From assembly GCA_029580855.1 (NCBI GenBank), contig JAKPQH010000037.1, positions 1-64,000 on the forward strand: a DNA stretch of 64,000 nucleotides. Direction: 5' to 3'. Below, piece by piece: positions 8,324 to 15,375 of the stretch; the stretch's first letter is position 1; each line of letters begins with the position of its first letter. Position numbers and translations under genes: made by a program. The stretch is from a bacterium (GTDB taxonomy: Bacteria; Methylomirabilota; Methylomirabilia; Methylomirabilales; 2-02-FULL-66-22). Under the pieces are notes generated by a model, which made no database searches, was not told the origin of the DNA, and saw only the letters and a program-made list of their open reading frames with translations.

Positions 8324-8827
8324 AACCGCAGATTTCACAGATTACGCAGATTGGTCATGACCGGAAACGAACCGTTTCTGCTGAAGCGATAGCGCCCCAA
8401 AATTCAGGAGAAGACCCGTGCGTAGGCCTGACGCCTTCAAGCCGTTCAAGACTTGGGTCTCTTCGATGGCGGTCAGTTGCCGAATGGTCTTCAATTCCAC
8501 GATCACAGAGTCAAAGCATACGAAGTCTGCGCGGTACGCAGTCGCGAGCTTTTCCCTCTTGGAGAACACCGGGATTTCACACTGCGCGCGAAAGGGGATA
8601 TTCCGCAGGTCCAGTTCGTCAGCCAAGGCCTCCTGATAGACCGCCTCAAAAAATTCCCGGGCCAAGTGTCCGATGGACCTCCAGCGCCGCACCGATAATC
8701 GCGTGTGTCCTCGCGTCGCGTTCCATAGAGACACCTTCGTCGGGTAATCGCAGATTACGCAGATTTCACAGATTCAAGTCCGGGTCCTGAAGAAGAATAA
8801 TCTGTGTAATCTGCGAAATCTGTGGTT
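8324..8827. mobile_element. Putative mobile element: GxxExxY gene between 29-bp terminal inverted repeats
   Basis: The left end 8324-8352 starts AACCGCAGATT and holds three CAGATTNNN 9-mers (CAGATT at 8329, 8338, 8347). The right end 8799-8827 ends AATCTGTGGTT and holds three reverse-complement units (AATCTG at 8799, 8808, 8817). Aligned as inverted repeats, 26 of 29 positions match and all three mismatches are G/A transitions. An extra forward arm lies at 8751-8774 upstream of the gene. The only gene inside is the GxxExxY ORF, whose TAA stop is formed by the left repeat. I see no clear target-site duplication. It is inserted between livH and livM. Confidence 0.6.
8342..8734 (-). CDS. GxxExxY protein (PD-(D/E)XK nuclease-fold family)
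   Basis: A 130-residue protein of the GxxExxY family, classed in the PD-(D/E)XK nuclease superfamily; the biological role is not established. The fold's catalytic pattern is intact: D70 in YRADFV and E80/K82 in VIVELK, followed by the family-typical ETQVLNGLKASGLRTGLLLNFG and KRF. The motif that gives the family its name reads E27-F-F-E30-A-V-Y33, so the first glycine is glutamate. The usual leading helix with its conserved glycine is degraded or missing. The GTG at 8734 lacks a visible Shine-Dalgarno, so the start is uncertain. The last codons (QSA) and the stop are encoded by the 9-bp repeat arm. Confidence 0.8.
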   Translation of the reverse strand: MSLWNATRGHTRLSVRRWRSIGHLAREFFEAVYQEALADELDLRNIPFRAQCEIPVFSKREKLATAYRADFVCFDSVIVELKTIRQLTAIEETQVLNGLKASGLRTGLLLNFGALSLQQKRFVSGHDQSA

Positions 8828-8828
8828 C
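8748..8828. repeat. CAGATTNNN hairpin unit upstream of the GxxExxY gene
   Basis: The forward arm has CAGATT at 8751, 8760 and 8769. The reverse arm has AATCTG at 8799, 8808 and 8817. A 24-bp spacer separates them, and the 9-bp period is exact. Pairing fails only at some NNN positions, so the transcript could form a stem of about 24 bp. The unit matches the gene-less copy at 9707-9785 in length and terminal GGTT. Confidence 0.85.
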
Positions 8829-8833
8829 CCCGT

Positions 8834-9688
8834 CTATCCTTTCCCCAGCAGGCCGTGGGGGCGGAACATGAGCACGAGAATCATGGCCACGAACGCCAGG
8901 GCGTCGCGCGGGAAGGGGATGGCCACGACGCCGATCAGGAGCGTCTCCGCCAGCCCGATGAGGAACGACGCCAGGACGCTCCCCGGGATGTTCCCCAGGC
9001 CGCCGAGGACCACGATGGCCAGACACTTGTATGCCGGAATGCTTCCCATCGTGGGCCACACCTGGTTGTCGTACACACCGATCAGGGCGCCGGCCGCCCC
9101 CGCCAGCGCCGACCCGATCACAAAGTTCAACATGACGATCCTGCGGGTGTTCACCCCGAAGGTCGAGGTGGTCTCGGCATCCATGGACGTGGCCCGCATG
9201 GCGAGGCCGACCGTGGAGCGCGAGAGCAGGAGCCACAGCAGGCCCAGCAGGAGCAGGGTCACCGTGAAGATCAGGCTCTGCGGCGCGCTCAGCCTGAGCG
9301 GGCCCAGCGCCAGGCTGGGGAAACGCACCTCGGCGTCGTAGGCCAGTGCATATGGCCCGGCGACGATCCGGAACGCCTCTTCCATGGCGATGAAGAGACC
9401 GATGCTGGCGATGAGCGGGACGATCCGCGGCAAGTGAAGGAGCGGCGCGTATAAAAACCGCTCCATCAGGACGCCGGCCGCGGCGCAGACAACCATGGCC
9501 GCCACCAGGCTGAGCAAGAAGCTTCCCGACAGTCGAAATGCGACCACACCCGCATAGGCGCCCAGGGCGTAGACGCCCGCGTGCGCAACATGGAGGACGC
9601 GCAGCACCCCGTAGACCATGGTGAGACCCAGGGTCGTGAGCGCATACACCGCACCCGTGGCGATACCGTTGGCGATCTGTTGCCACAT
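8834..9688 (-). CDS. livH: LIV-type ABC transporter permease LivH
   Basis: Inner-membrane permease of the LIV-type importer, 284 aa from the ATG at 9688 (a GTG at 9691 adds one residue). Family features are QQIANGIATGAVYALTTLGLTMVYGVLRVLHVAHAGVYALGAY at the N-terminus, GLAMRATSMDAETTSTFGVN in the cytoplasmic loop, and GGLGNIPGSVLASFLIGLAE. It is first in livH-livM-livG-livF. CAGATTNNN units flank the gene on both sides, at 8748-8828 and 9707-9785. No binding protein is adjacent; the likely partner is the LIV-type binding protein at 37897-39063. Confidence 0.95.
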   Translation of the reverse strand: MWQQIANGIATGAVYALTTLGLTMVYGVLRVLHVAHAGVYALGAYAGVVAFRLSGSFLLSLVAAMVVCAAAGVLMERFLYAPLLHLPRIVPLIASIGLFIAMEEAFRIVAGPYALAYDAEVRFPSLALGPLRLSAPQSLIFTVTLLLLGLLWLLLSRSTVGLAMRATSMDAETTSTFGVNTRRIVMLNFVIGSALAGAAGALIGVYDNQVWPTMGSIPAYKCLAIVVLGGLGNIPGSVLASFLIGLAETLLIGVVAIPFPRDALAFVAMILVLMFRPHGLLGKG

Positions 9689-9706
9689 CACGTGGGGTGT
9701 CCTGGA

Positions 9707-9785
9707 GCCGCAGATTACACAGATTGCACAGATTCAGCGGGAGATTCGCGAGGGAACATCCGCGCACCCTGCGAAACCTGTGGTT
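9707..9785. repeat. Gene-less CAGATTNNN hairpin unit upstream of livH
   Basis: The forward arm has CAGATT at 9711, 9720 and 9729, a 9-bp period. The reverse arm 9766-9785 is decayed and reads ACCCTGCGAAACCTGTGGTT, matching the right end of the element at 8799-8827 except for T-to-C changes. The length (79 bp) and the terminal GGTT match the unit at 8748-8828. It looks like an older, non-autonomous copy. Confidence 0.75.
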
Positions 9786-10140
9786 GCGTGTCCTTTGGTG
9801 TGTGAAGACCACACGCGAGCGGAGGGCCGTCGTGATGAGCCCTCCGCCCGCGTTGCTCCCGCCCGGGTCGATCCCCGCGTTGCCGTCGTGATCGCGGCGC
9901 TATTAGGCCACGGATCGGTGGTCTTCGTCAAGAACGACCAGACTCCCCGTCGTCCCGCTCTGAAGCCGCGGGCGTGGCAGGTGGGAATCCGGCGAGGGCG
10001 CAGGATGATGGAGCGGCTTGACATCGGTTCGAGCAGGCAATAGGCTCCGTGCCAAGGTGTGGCGCCGGACACGGCTTCGAAAAGCACGATGGCCCGGCGT
10101 GCCGGTGACAAGTTCGGGCAACACGGGATACCACATCGAT
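9786..10140. other. Intergenic, no gene recognised
   Basis: Between the repeat unit and wzm. Short open frames exist on both strands but none resembles a known family. It marks the left boundary between the liv operon and the polysaccharide locus. Confidence 0.5.
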
Positions 10141-10920
10141 ATGCGGTTGCCGACGGCTCGTGAACGCGAATATCTGAAAGACCTCGTGGTCGTCTTGACG
10201 CAAAAAGAGATCCAGCTGCGGTACAAGAACAGCTGGCTTGGATACGTGTGGTCTGTCGCGAACCCGCTGATGTTTGCGATCCTCTACTTTGTCGCGTTCA
10301 AGACCTTCATGCGGATCGATATCCCACGATATTCGCTTTTCCTGATCGCCGGACTCTTCCCCTGGCAATGGTTTGCGAACTCGATCAGCGCCGCCCCAAA
10401 TATCTTTTTGGGAAACGCGACGCTTTTAAAAAAGGTGCGGTTCCCCAGAAATGCCCTCGTGAGTCCGACCGTGTTGAATGACGGTATTCACTTCCTGTGC
10501 TCGATCCCTGTGCTTGTACTTTTCCTTTTTGTCTATGGCTCCCGTCCAGCCTGGTCCTGGCTGATCGGGATCCCGCTGCTCGCGGTGGGGCAGTTCCTAC
10601 TCCTGTACGGATTCGCGCTGACGATTGCCAGCCTGAATCTGTTCTTTCGCGATCTCGAGCGGCTCACGACCCTGGTCGTGACGTTTCTCTTCTTTCTGAC
10701 CCCTGTCGTGTATTCCGAATCCATGGTTCCGGCGCAGTACCGTGCCATCGTCTATCTCAACCCGGCAGCTCCCATCATTTTGAGCTGGCGGAATCTGTTT
10801 CTGGTCGGAGACCTGAACTGGCCGCTGATCGCCGCCGGCTTTGCGCACGCGGGGGTGATCCTGGCAGTCGGGGCGGCGGTCTACAGGAAGCTTTGCTGGA
10901 AATTTGCCGAGGTCGTATGA
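10141..10920 (+). CDS. wzm: Polysaccharide ABC exporter permease (Wzm type)
   Basis: Inner-membrane half of an ABC-2 exporter that moves lipid-linked O-antigen or capsule polymer across the membrane; 259 aa. The N-terminal YLKDLVVVLTQKEIQLRYKNSWLGYVWSVANPLMFAILYF is the classic Wzm/ABC-2 signature, and about six membrane helices follow. The C-terminal NPAAPIILSWRNLFL segment is also family-typical. I chose the ATG at 10141 over the open frame from 10018 because homology starts there. It overlaps wzt by ATGA. Base composition looks lower in GC than in the flanking liv genes, consistent with acquired surface-polysaccharide DNA. Confidence 0.93.
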   Translation: MRLPTAREREYLKDLVVVLTQKEIQLRYKNSWLGYVWSVANPLMFAILYFVAFKTFMRIDIPRYSLFLIAGLFPWQWFANSISAAPNIFLGNATLLKKVRFPRNALVSPTVLNDGIHFLCSIPVLVLFLFVYGSRPAWSWLIGIPLLAVGQFLLLYGFALTIASLNLFFRDLERLTTLVVTFLFFLTPVVYSESMVPAQYRAIVYLNPAAPIILSWRNLFLVGDLNWPLIAAGFAHAGVILAVGAAVYRKLCWKFAEVV

Positions 10921-11654
10921 TTGCCATCCGTTTCGAGCATGTCTCAAAATCGTATCCCCGCTACGGCCACCTTCTCGCGGGGCTGAAGTTCTCCTTGCTG
11001 CGGTTTTCGGAAACCTTCCGGGCCTTCAAAAGGGATCGCTTCATGGCCTTGAACGATGTCTCGTTCGAGGTCAAGCCGGGGGAGTCCCTGGGGCTGATCG
11101 GCCCCAACGGGTCGGGGAAGAGCACGACCCTTGCTCTGATCGCGGGGGTCCTGAGACCGCAGGTGGGAAATATCGAGATCCGGGGGCGGGTCTCGCCGCT
11201 GCTGGAACTCGGCGCGGGTTTTCACCCCGAACTGACGGGCCGCGAGAACATCTTCCTGAACGGGATCCTCTTGGGCCTGACCCGCCGGGAGATACTGTCC
11301 AAGCAGGACGAGATCATCGCATTCAGCGAACTCGAGCCTTTTCTCGATCAACCGGTCCGCACCTACTCCAGCGGTATGGTCGCGCGGCTCGGCTTTTCGG
11401 TGGCGGCGCACCTCGACCCGGAGATCCTGCTCATCGACGAGGTCTTGTCCGTCGGCGACCTCAAGTTTCAGGCGAAGTGCCGCCAGAAACTAGATGATTT
11501 CAAAAGACGCCAGGTCACCATCGTGCTCGTCTCCCATTCCCTCGGGGAGGTGCGCGGTTTCTGCAGCCGGGTCGTCTGGCTGAAATCTGGTCAGATCGTT
11601 GCCGATGGAGCTCCCGACGCCGTGGTGCCGCTTTACGAAAAAGCGATGGCCTGA
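10917..11654 (+). CDS. wzt: Polysaccharide ABC exporter ATPase (Wzt type, no C-terminal sugar-binding domain)
   Basis: ATPase partner of Wzm, 245 aa. Walker A is GPNGSGKST, the signature region is YSSGMVARLGFSVA and Walker B is ILLIDEVLSVGD. The insert between the first strand and Walker A (YPRYGHLLAGLKFSLLRF...) is typical of KpsT/Wzt. The protein ends about 25 residues after the H-loop, so it lacks the C-terminal carbohydrate-binding domain that in some Wzt proteins recognises a capped chain end. This points to export without end-cap recognition. The start ATG overlaps the wzm stop (10917-10920). Confidence 0.93.
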   Translation: MIAIRFEHVSKSYPRYGHLLAGLKFSLLRFSETFRAFKRDRFMALNDVSFEVKPGESLGLIGPNGSGKSTTLALIAGVLRPQVGNIEIRGRVSPLLELGAGFHPELTGRENIFLNGILLGLTRREILSKQDEIIAFSELEPFLDQPVRTYSSGMVARLGFSVAAHLDPEILLIDEVLSVGDLKFQAKCRQKLDDFKRRQVTIVLVSHSLGEVRGFCSRVVWLKSGQIVADGAPDAVVPLYEKAMA

Positions 11655-12068
11655 ACGCGCCGGCTACGACGTGGAACCCCGCAGCGGCGACCACGAAACG
11701 TAGGCGCACGCCGGGAGGCGTTGCCGGCGTCTTGCCGGAACGGGACGATGGAGCATGGCTGCCTTCGCGAAATCGGCCAGAAGGGCCGACGAGGACGCGC
11801 TCGTTATCACCGTCATGCAATCACGCACATAAAGACGTTCACGGAACAATTCCAGAATCGTCGATGGCTTCTTGTCTGGCGCTCGGCGCCGTTTTTCCGC
11901 TTACCCCCCCGCCGGTGTGCCGCATACTCCACCTCGATCAAATGGGCCCAAGCGCAGCCTGCGCGCCCCGGATCGGTACGCGGCACTACAACTGGTTATA
12001 CGGCGTGTGCGCTATCCCCTTTTTGTTTAATCCCACGGGGTCCGCGAGATTGGGGAACTTGTTCCGTT
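11655..12068. other. Intergenic between convergent wzt and fcl, no gene recognised
   Basis: About 410 bp with no recognisable gene or convincing terminator hairpin. A short T-run near 12020 is not preceded by a good stem on either strand. Confidence 0.5.
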
Positions 12069-13085
12069 TCATCGTTCAACTGTTTCGACGTCCGGCGGTC
12101 CCGGGTTCGGTCGTCGGCGGGCTCGACTTCCTTGGCCCCGAGCCGTGGCACGGTTGGCGATGAACCACTGGTACGACGAGACGATGCCCTCTCGGAGCGG
12201 AATGCGGTGGCGCCACCCGAGGGCGTGCAGTCTGCTCACGTCCAGGAGTTTACGCGGCATGCCGTCGGGCTTCGAGGGGTCGAAGACGAGCCGTGCGGAT
12301 GGATGGACGATATCGCGCACCAGTTCGGCCAGTTCTCGGATACTCAGGTCTTCCCCCGTACCCACGTTGATGTGGCCATCCGCCTCCCAGTTCCGCATGA
12401 GGTACACGCTTGCGTCGGCGAGGTCATCCACGTGCAAGAATTCGCGTCGAGGTGTGCCGGTCCCCCAGATCACCACCTCGTCGCGCCCACTTTGTCGCGC
12501 TTCGTGGAACTTCCGGATGAGTGCCGGCAGCACGTGGGACGATGTGAGGTCGAAGTTATCGTTGGGACCGTACAGGTTGGTCGGTATGGCCGATATGAAG
12601 TTGCAGCCGTACTGCCTCCGGTAGGCCTGGCACAGCTTGATCCCCGCGATCTTTGCCAGCGCATAGGGTTCGTTCGTAGGCTCGAGGGCACCGGTCAAGA
12701 GGTACTCCTCTCGCATGGGTTGGGGGCACTCGCGCGGGTAGATGCACGAACTTCCGAGGTAGAGGAGCTTTTTGACGCCGACCAGATGGGCGGCGTGGAC
12801 GACGGTCCCGTGGATCATGAGATTGTCGTAGATGAACTCCGCCGGGCGCGTCGAGTTGGCCACGATCCCGCCGACGGTTCCCGCGATCAGGAACACGTAC
12901 TCGGGGCGGTGTGCGCGAAACCAGTAGTTGACGGCCGCTTGGTCCCGCAGATCCAGCTGGTCACGCGTGGCGACCAACAGTTCGGTGAAGCCTTCGGCTT
13001 CCAGCCGCCGGCGCGTGGCGGAGCCGACTAATCCGGTATGCCCTGCGATATAGATTCTGGCATCCCGTCGTAGCTCATGCATCAA
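12069..13085 (-). CDS. fcl: GDP-L-fucose synthase
   Basis: Epimerises and reduces GDP-4-keto-6-deoxy-D-mannose to GDP-L-fucose with NADPH. An extended SDR enzyme of 338 aa with GHTGLVG at residues 15-21 (nucleotide binding), LGSSCIYP at the catalytic serine, and the catalytic YALAK. The segment GTGTPRREFLHVDDLADA is typical of Fcl/WcaG. It uses the product of gmd at 21550-22536, so this locus can make both GDP-L-fucose and, through rmd, GDP-D-rhamnose from one intermediate. The last 25 residues are a basic, proline-rich tail beyond the usual end. It lies downstream of the glycosyltransferase/methyltransferase operon on the minus strand. Confidence 0.95.
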   Translation of the reverse strand: MMHELRRDARIYIAGHTGLVGSATRRRLEAEGFTELLVATRDQLDLRDQAAVNYWFRAHRPEYVFLIAGTVGGIVANSTRPAEFIYDNLMIHGTVVHAAHLVGVKKLLYLGSSCIYPRECPQPMREEYLLTGALEPTNEPYALAKIAGIKLCQAYRRQYGCNFISAIPTNLYGPNDNFDLTSSHVLPALIRKFHEARQSGRDEVVIWGTGTPRREFLHVDDLADASVYLMRNWEADGHINVGTGEDLSIRELAELVRDIVHPSARLVFDPSKPDGMPRKLLDVSRLHALGWRHRIPLREGIVSSYQWFIANRATARGQGSRARRRPNPGPPDVETVER

Positions 13086-13328
13086 GTGAGGTCCCCGTGT
13101 TTGGCTGGCAGATCGTAGGGGTTTGGCAGCCCGCTGAAGTAGAACGCGACCGCGCGAAAAACCAGCACCGCAAAGCCCGGGGCCGGGGCTCAGAATTTTC
13201 GCGTTTCGGAGTATGGGCCGACCTGGATATGCCTGTCAACAGCTTTCAGGCGCAATGCCGGCAGGAAGTTTCCGCCTCGGCCGCCTCGCGGCCGCGCGAG
13301 GTGCGTCCGGGGTGTTGCGTACGCAGGG

Positions 13329-14588
13329 TCAGGCTTCCAGAGAACGCACCGGGCGCAGCGTGGCGAGGAGCTGCGATATCCGACGTCCCTGTTCGCTGAT
13401 GGAATATCGAAGCAATCGAGCTCGCCGGCTCTGCGCCGAGCAGGCCGGCCAGCGGTTGAGCAGTTCCAGGACTGCGCAGGCGAACTCGGTCGGTGAGTGC
13501 GCGACGCGCAGGTTCAGTCCGCGTTCGAAATCGTACCCTTGGACTCCCACGGCCGTGGTGACCAGGCCGCACCCGAACCACAGCGCGTCGATCGTCTTCA
13601 CGTTGGTGCCGTTCCCCGAGAAGATGGGGTTCACCGCGACTTTGGCATCCCGAAACAACGCGTCGGCGTCCGCGACGTTGGGAAGGACGACCACCCCCGC
13701 CTGGGCGATCAACCGCTCGAACGTTCGGTCCGTGGACTTCCCCGCCACAACGATCCGCAGCTGCCGCCGCGCCTGACGAAGCATAGGAAGGACCTCGTCG
13801 AGGAACCAGAGCAGCCCGATCCGGTTGTTCTCCATGAACAGGTTTCCCAGATACAGGACGTCGATGGATCGTTTGCTGGCCAGCGACTCCTCGGCCTCCG
13901 GTGCACAGGGCGGAAAATGCTCGATCCGCAGGCCGCACCGCGAGCGTCGAATCTCCGCATCCTCGGCGCTGATCTCGAGCACGAGGGCGGACGAGCCGAG
14001 GACGAATTCCTCGACACGGGCAACCGCCCGCTCCCGGAACTCGTCGTAAAGCGACCGAAGCGCCTTCCTGACCGCCGAGCGTGAAATTCGTTTTCGCTCG
14101 AGATCGAACAGGTGAGCGTAGTAGTCGTGCTCGATCGCCTGACTGCGGTATACGTGGGGGACGTCGAGCGCCTGAGCGATATGCACGCCGAGGCTGGCGC
14201 CATAAAGCCCAATGGAGAGGATCAGGTCCGGCGCCAATCGACGCGCCTCGGCGACGATCTCCGCCTTTCGGTCGTCCGTCACCTCGCGTGCCTGGGCGAA
14301 GCCTGGGGTGCGCCACCCCATTTTGGGACGGACGGCACCCATCGATTCCTCGATATAACGCTCCACCACCGAGTTGATGACCGCAAGACCGGAATCCTCC
14401 GTGATGACGTCGCGCCACGAGATCAACCCCATGGCCCAACCCGCCGAATGCAAAGCGAGGATCAATCGTCCCGCGTCGGCATTCGCGCCGTGAAAAGTCG
14501 GGAACGGGCGTTGGCTCGTGACGACGATTACTCGGCCGGTCGGCGGAAGGTTCACAGCGCTTCCAATACGAAACACTGACTCAGGCAC
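13329..14588 (-). CDS. Glycosyltransferase, GT4-like
   Basis: A GT-B fold transferase of 419 aa. The C-terminal donor-binding part contains LYLGNLFMENNRIGLLWFLDEVLP, IVVAGKSTD and NPIFSGNGTNVKTIDALWFGCGLVTT, the last with the conserved small-residue loop and acidic residue that replaces the classic E-x7-E. The N-terminal part has DLILSIGLYGASLGVHIAQALDVPHVYRSQAIEHDYYAHLF. Acceptor and sugar cannot be predicted. The start overlaps the end of the upstream methyltransferase by 37 bp, so the two are translationally linked in the minus-strand operon 16785 to 13329. It resembles the transferase at 17238-18611 in its C-terminal motif. Confidence 0.85.
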   Translation of the reverse strand: MPESVFRIGSAVNLPPTGRVIVVTSQRPFPTFHGANADAGRLILALHSAGWAMGLISWRDVITEDSGLAVINSVVERYIEESMGAVRPKMGWRTPGFAQAREVTDDRKAEIVAEARRLAPDLILSIGLYGASLGVHIAQALDVPHVYRSQAIEHDYYAHLFDLERKRISRSAVRKALRSLYDEFRERAVARVEEFVLGSSALVLEISAEDAEIRRSRCGLRIEHFPPCAPEAEESLASKRSIDVLYLGNLFMENNRIGLLWFLDEVLPMLRQARRQLRIVVAGKSTDRTFERLIAQAGVVVLPNVADADALFRDAKVAVNPIFSGNGTNVKTIDALWFGCGLVTTAVGVQGYDFERGLNLRVAHSPTEFACAVLELLNRWPACSAQSRRARLLRYSISEQGRRISQLLATLRPVRSLEA

Positions 14589-15343
14589 GGGTAAATACCT
14601 ACGTAGTATTTTTCCAAATTCTCCAGGACGCGAGCGGGAGAGAACTCGGGAAAGCCGTAGAGCTCCTCCGGCCTACCCACCACCATCTGAAAAGGGGACC
14701 GCACCTGCTTCAGGACAGCGCCGAGGTCGATGTTCGTCCCCCATTCGTTCTCTTGCCTTGTGGTGAAGGGCGTCAAGTTCAGGAACAGGTCCACCGTCGC
14801 AACGAGCCGCCCGCCCGGCTTCAGAGTCTGGAGTGAGGTATCGATGAGGCTGATGACGGCCGGGGTTGGTGCGTGCTCAATGGTGCTGATGCAGACCACG
14901 TAGTCGAACGCGCGCTGCGGAAGATCGGCTTCCTCGAGATGGCAAGCGTACACCCCGACGGAGGTCCCGAATGCGGCGTTCAAATCCTGGTGGCGGAAAG
15001 ACCGCGAGCCCCATCCGTACGCCGCAGACGCCAAGCCGGGGTCCACGGTGTGCACGCGGTGCCCCAGCAGGCTGAGCACGAACTGCATGCCGGTGACGCC
15101 TCCGCCGACATCGATGATGTCACGGGGTGCCGAATGGTCGATCTGGTGGTAGGCCCAAGGGTACTCGAACTCACGCGTGGAATTGTTGGCCTGGAAGGCA
15201 AAGGGCCCGGCGAGTCTCGCGGCGATCTCGAGGGAGGCGTTTGTCTGCTGGAGCAGCTCCTGTGCAAACGGAAAGCCGAATGGGGCCCCCCACCGCTTGT
15301 TCCACGCTGCGTACTCCGCGGGCAAGCTCCGCAGACCGAGCAT
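14552..15343 (-). CDS. Class I SAM-dependent methyltransferase
   Basis: A protein of 263 aa. Motif I reads DIIDVGGGVTGMQF, with VHTVDPG as motif II and FDYVVCISTIEHAPTP as the post-I acidic/catalytic region, followed by LKPGGRLVATVD. The N-terminus NKRWGAPFGFPFAQELLQQ is not a known domain to me. The location, between an FkbM methyltransferase (33 bp upstream) and a glycosyltransferase (37 bp overlap), suggests methylation of a sugar in the surface polysaccharide. That role is inferred from context only. Confidence 0.85.
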   Translation of the reverse strand: MLGLRSLPAEYAAWNKRWGAPFGFPFAQELLQQTNASLEIAARLAGPFAFQANNSTREFEYPWAYHQIDHSAPRDIIDVGGGVTGMQFVLSLLGHRVHTVDPGLASAAYGWGSRSFRHQDLNAAFGTSVGVYACHLEEADLPQRAFDYVVCISTIEHAPTPAVISLIDTSLQTLKPGGRLVATVDLFLNLTPFTTRQENEWGTNIDLGAVLKQVRSPFQMVVGRPEELYGFPEFSPARVLENLEKYYVGIYPCLSQCFVLEAL

Positions 15344-15375
15344 GTTGTCTCCTTGTGTCTGGGCGAGATCGAGTC

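Noticed and set aside
8748-8828. CRISPR-like array
   Set aside because: Units are only 9 bp, contiguous and inverted around one spacer. There are no regular unique spacers and no cas genes nearby.
8310-8840. Target-site duplication around the GxxExxY element
   Set aside because: The bases just outside AACC at 8324 and GGTT at 8827 do not match as a direct repeat of useful length.
9990-10040. tRNA-like GGTTCGAGC segment
   Set aside because: No cloverleaf or CCA-end context could be built around it. No convincing tRNA was found anywhere in the window.
11990-12040. Terminator between wzt and fcl
   Set aside because: A T-rich run is present but no stable stem precedes it on either strand.
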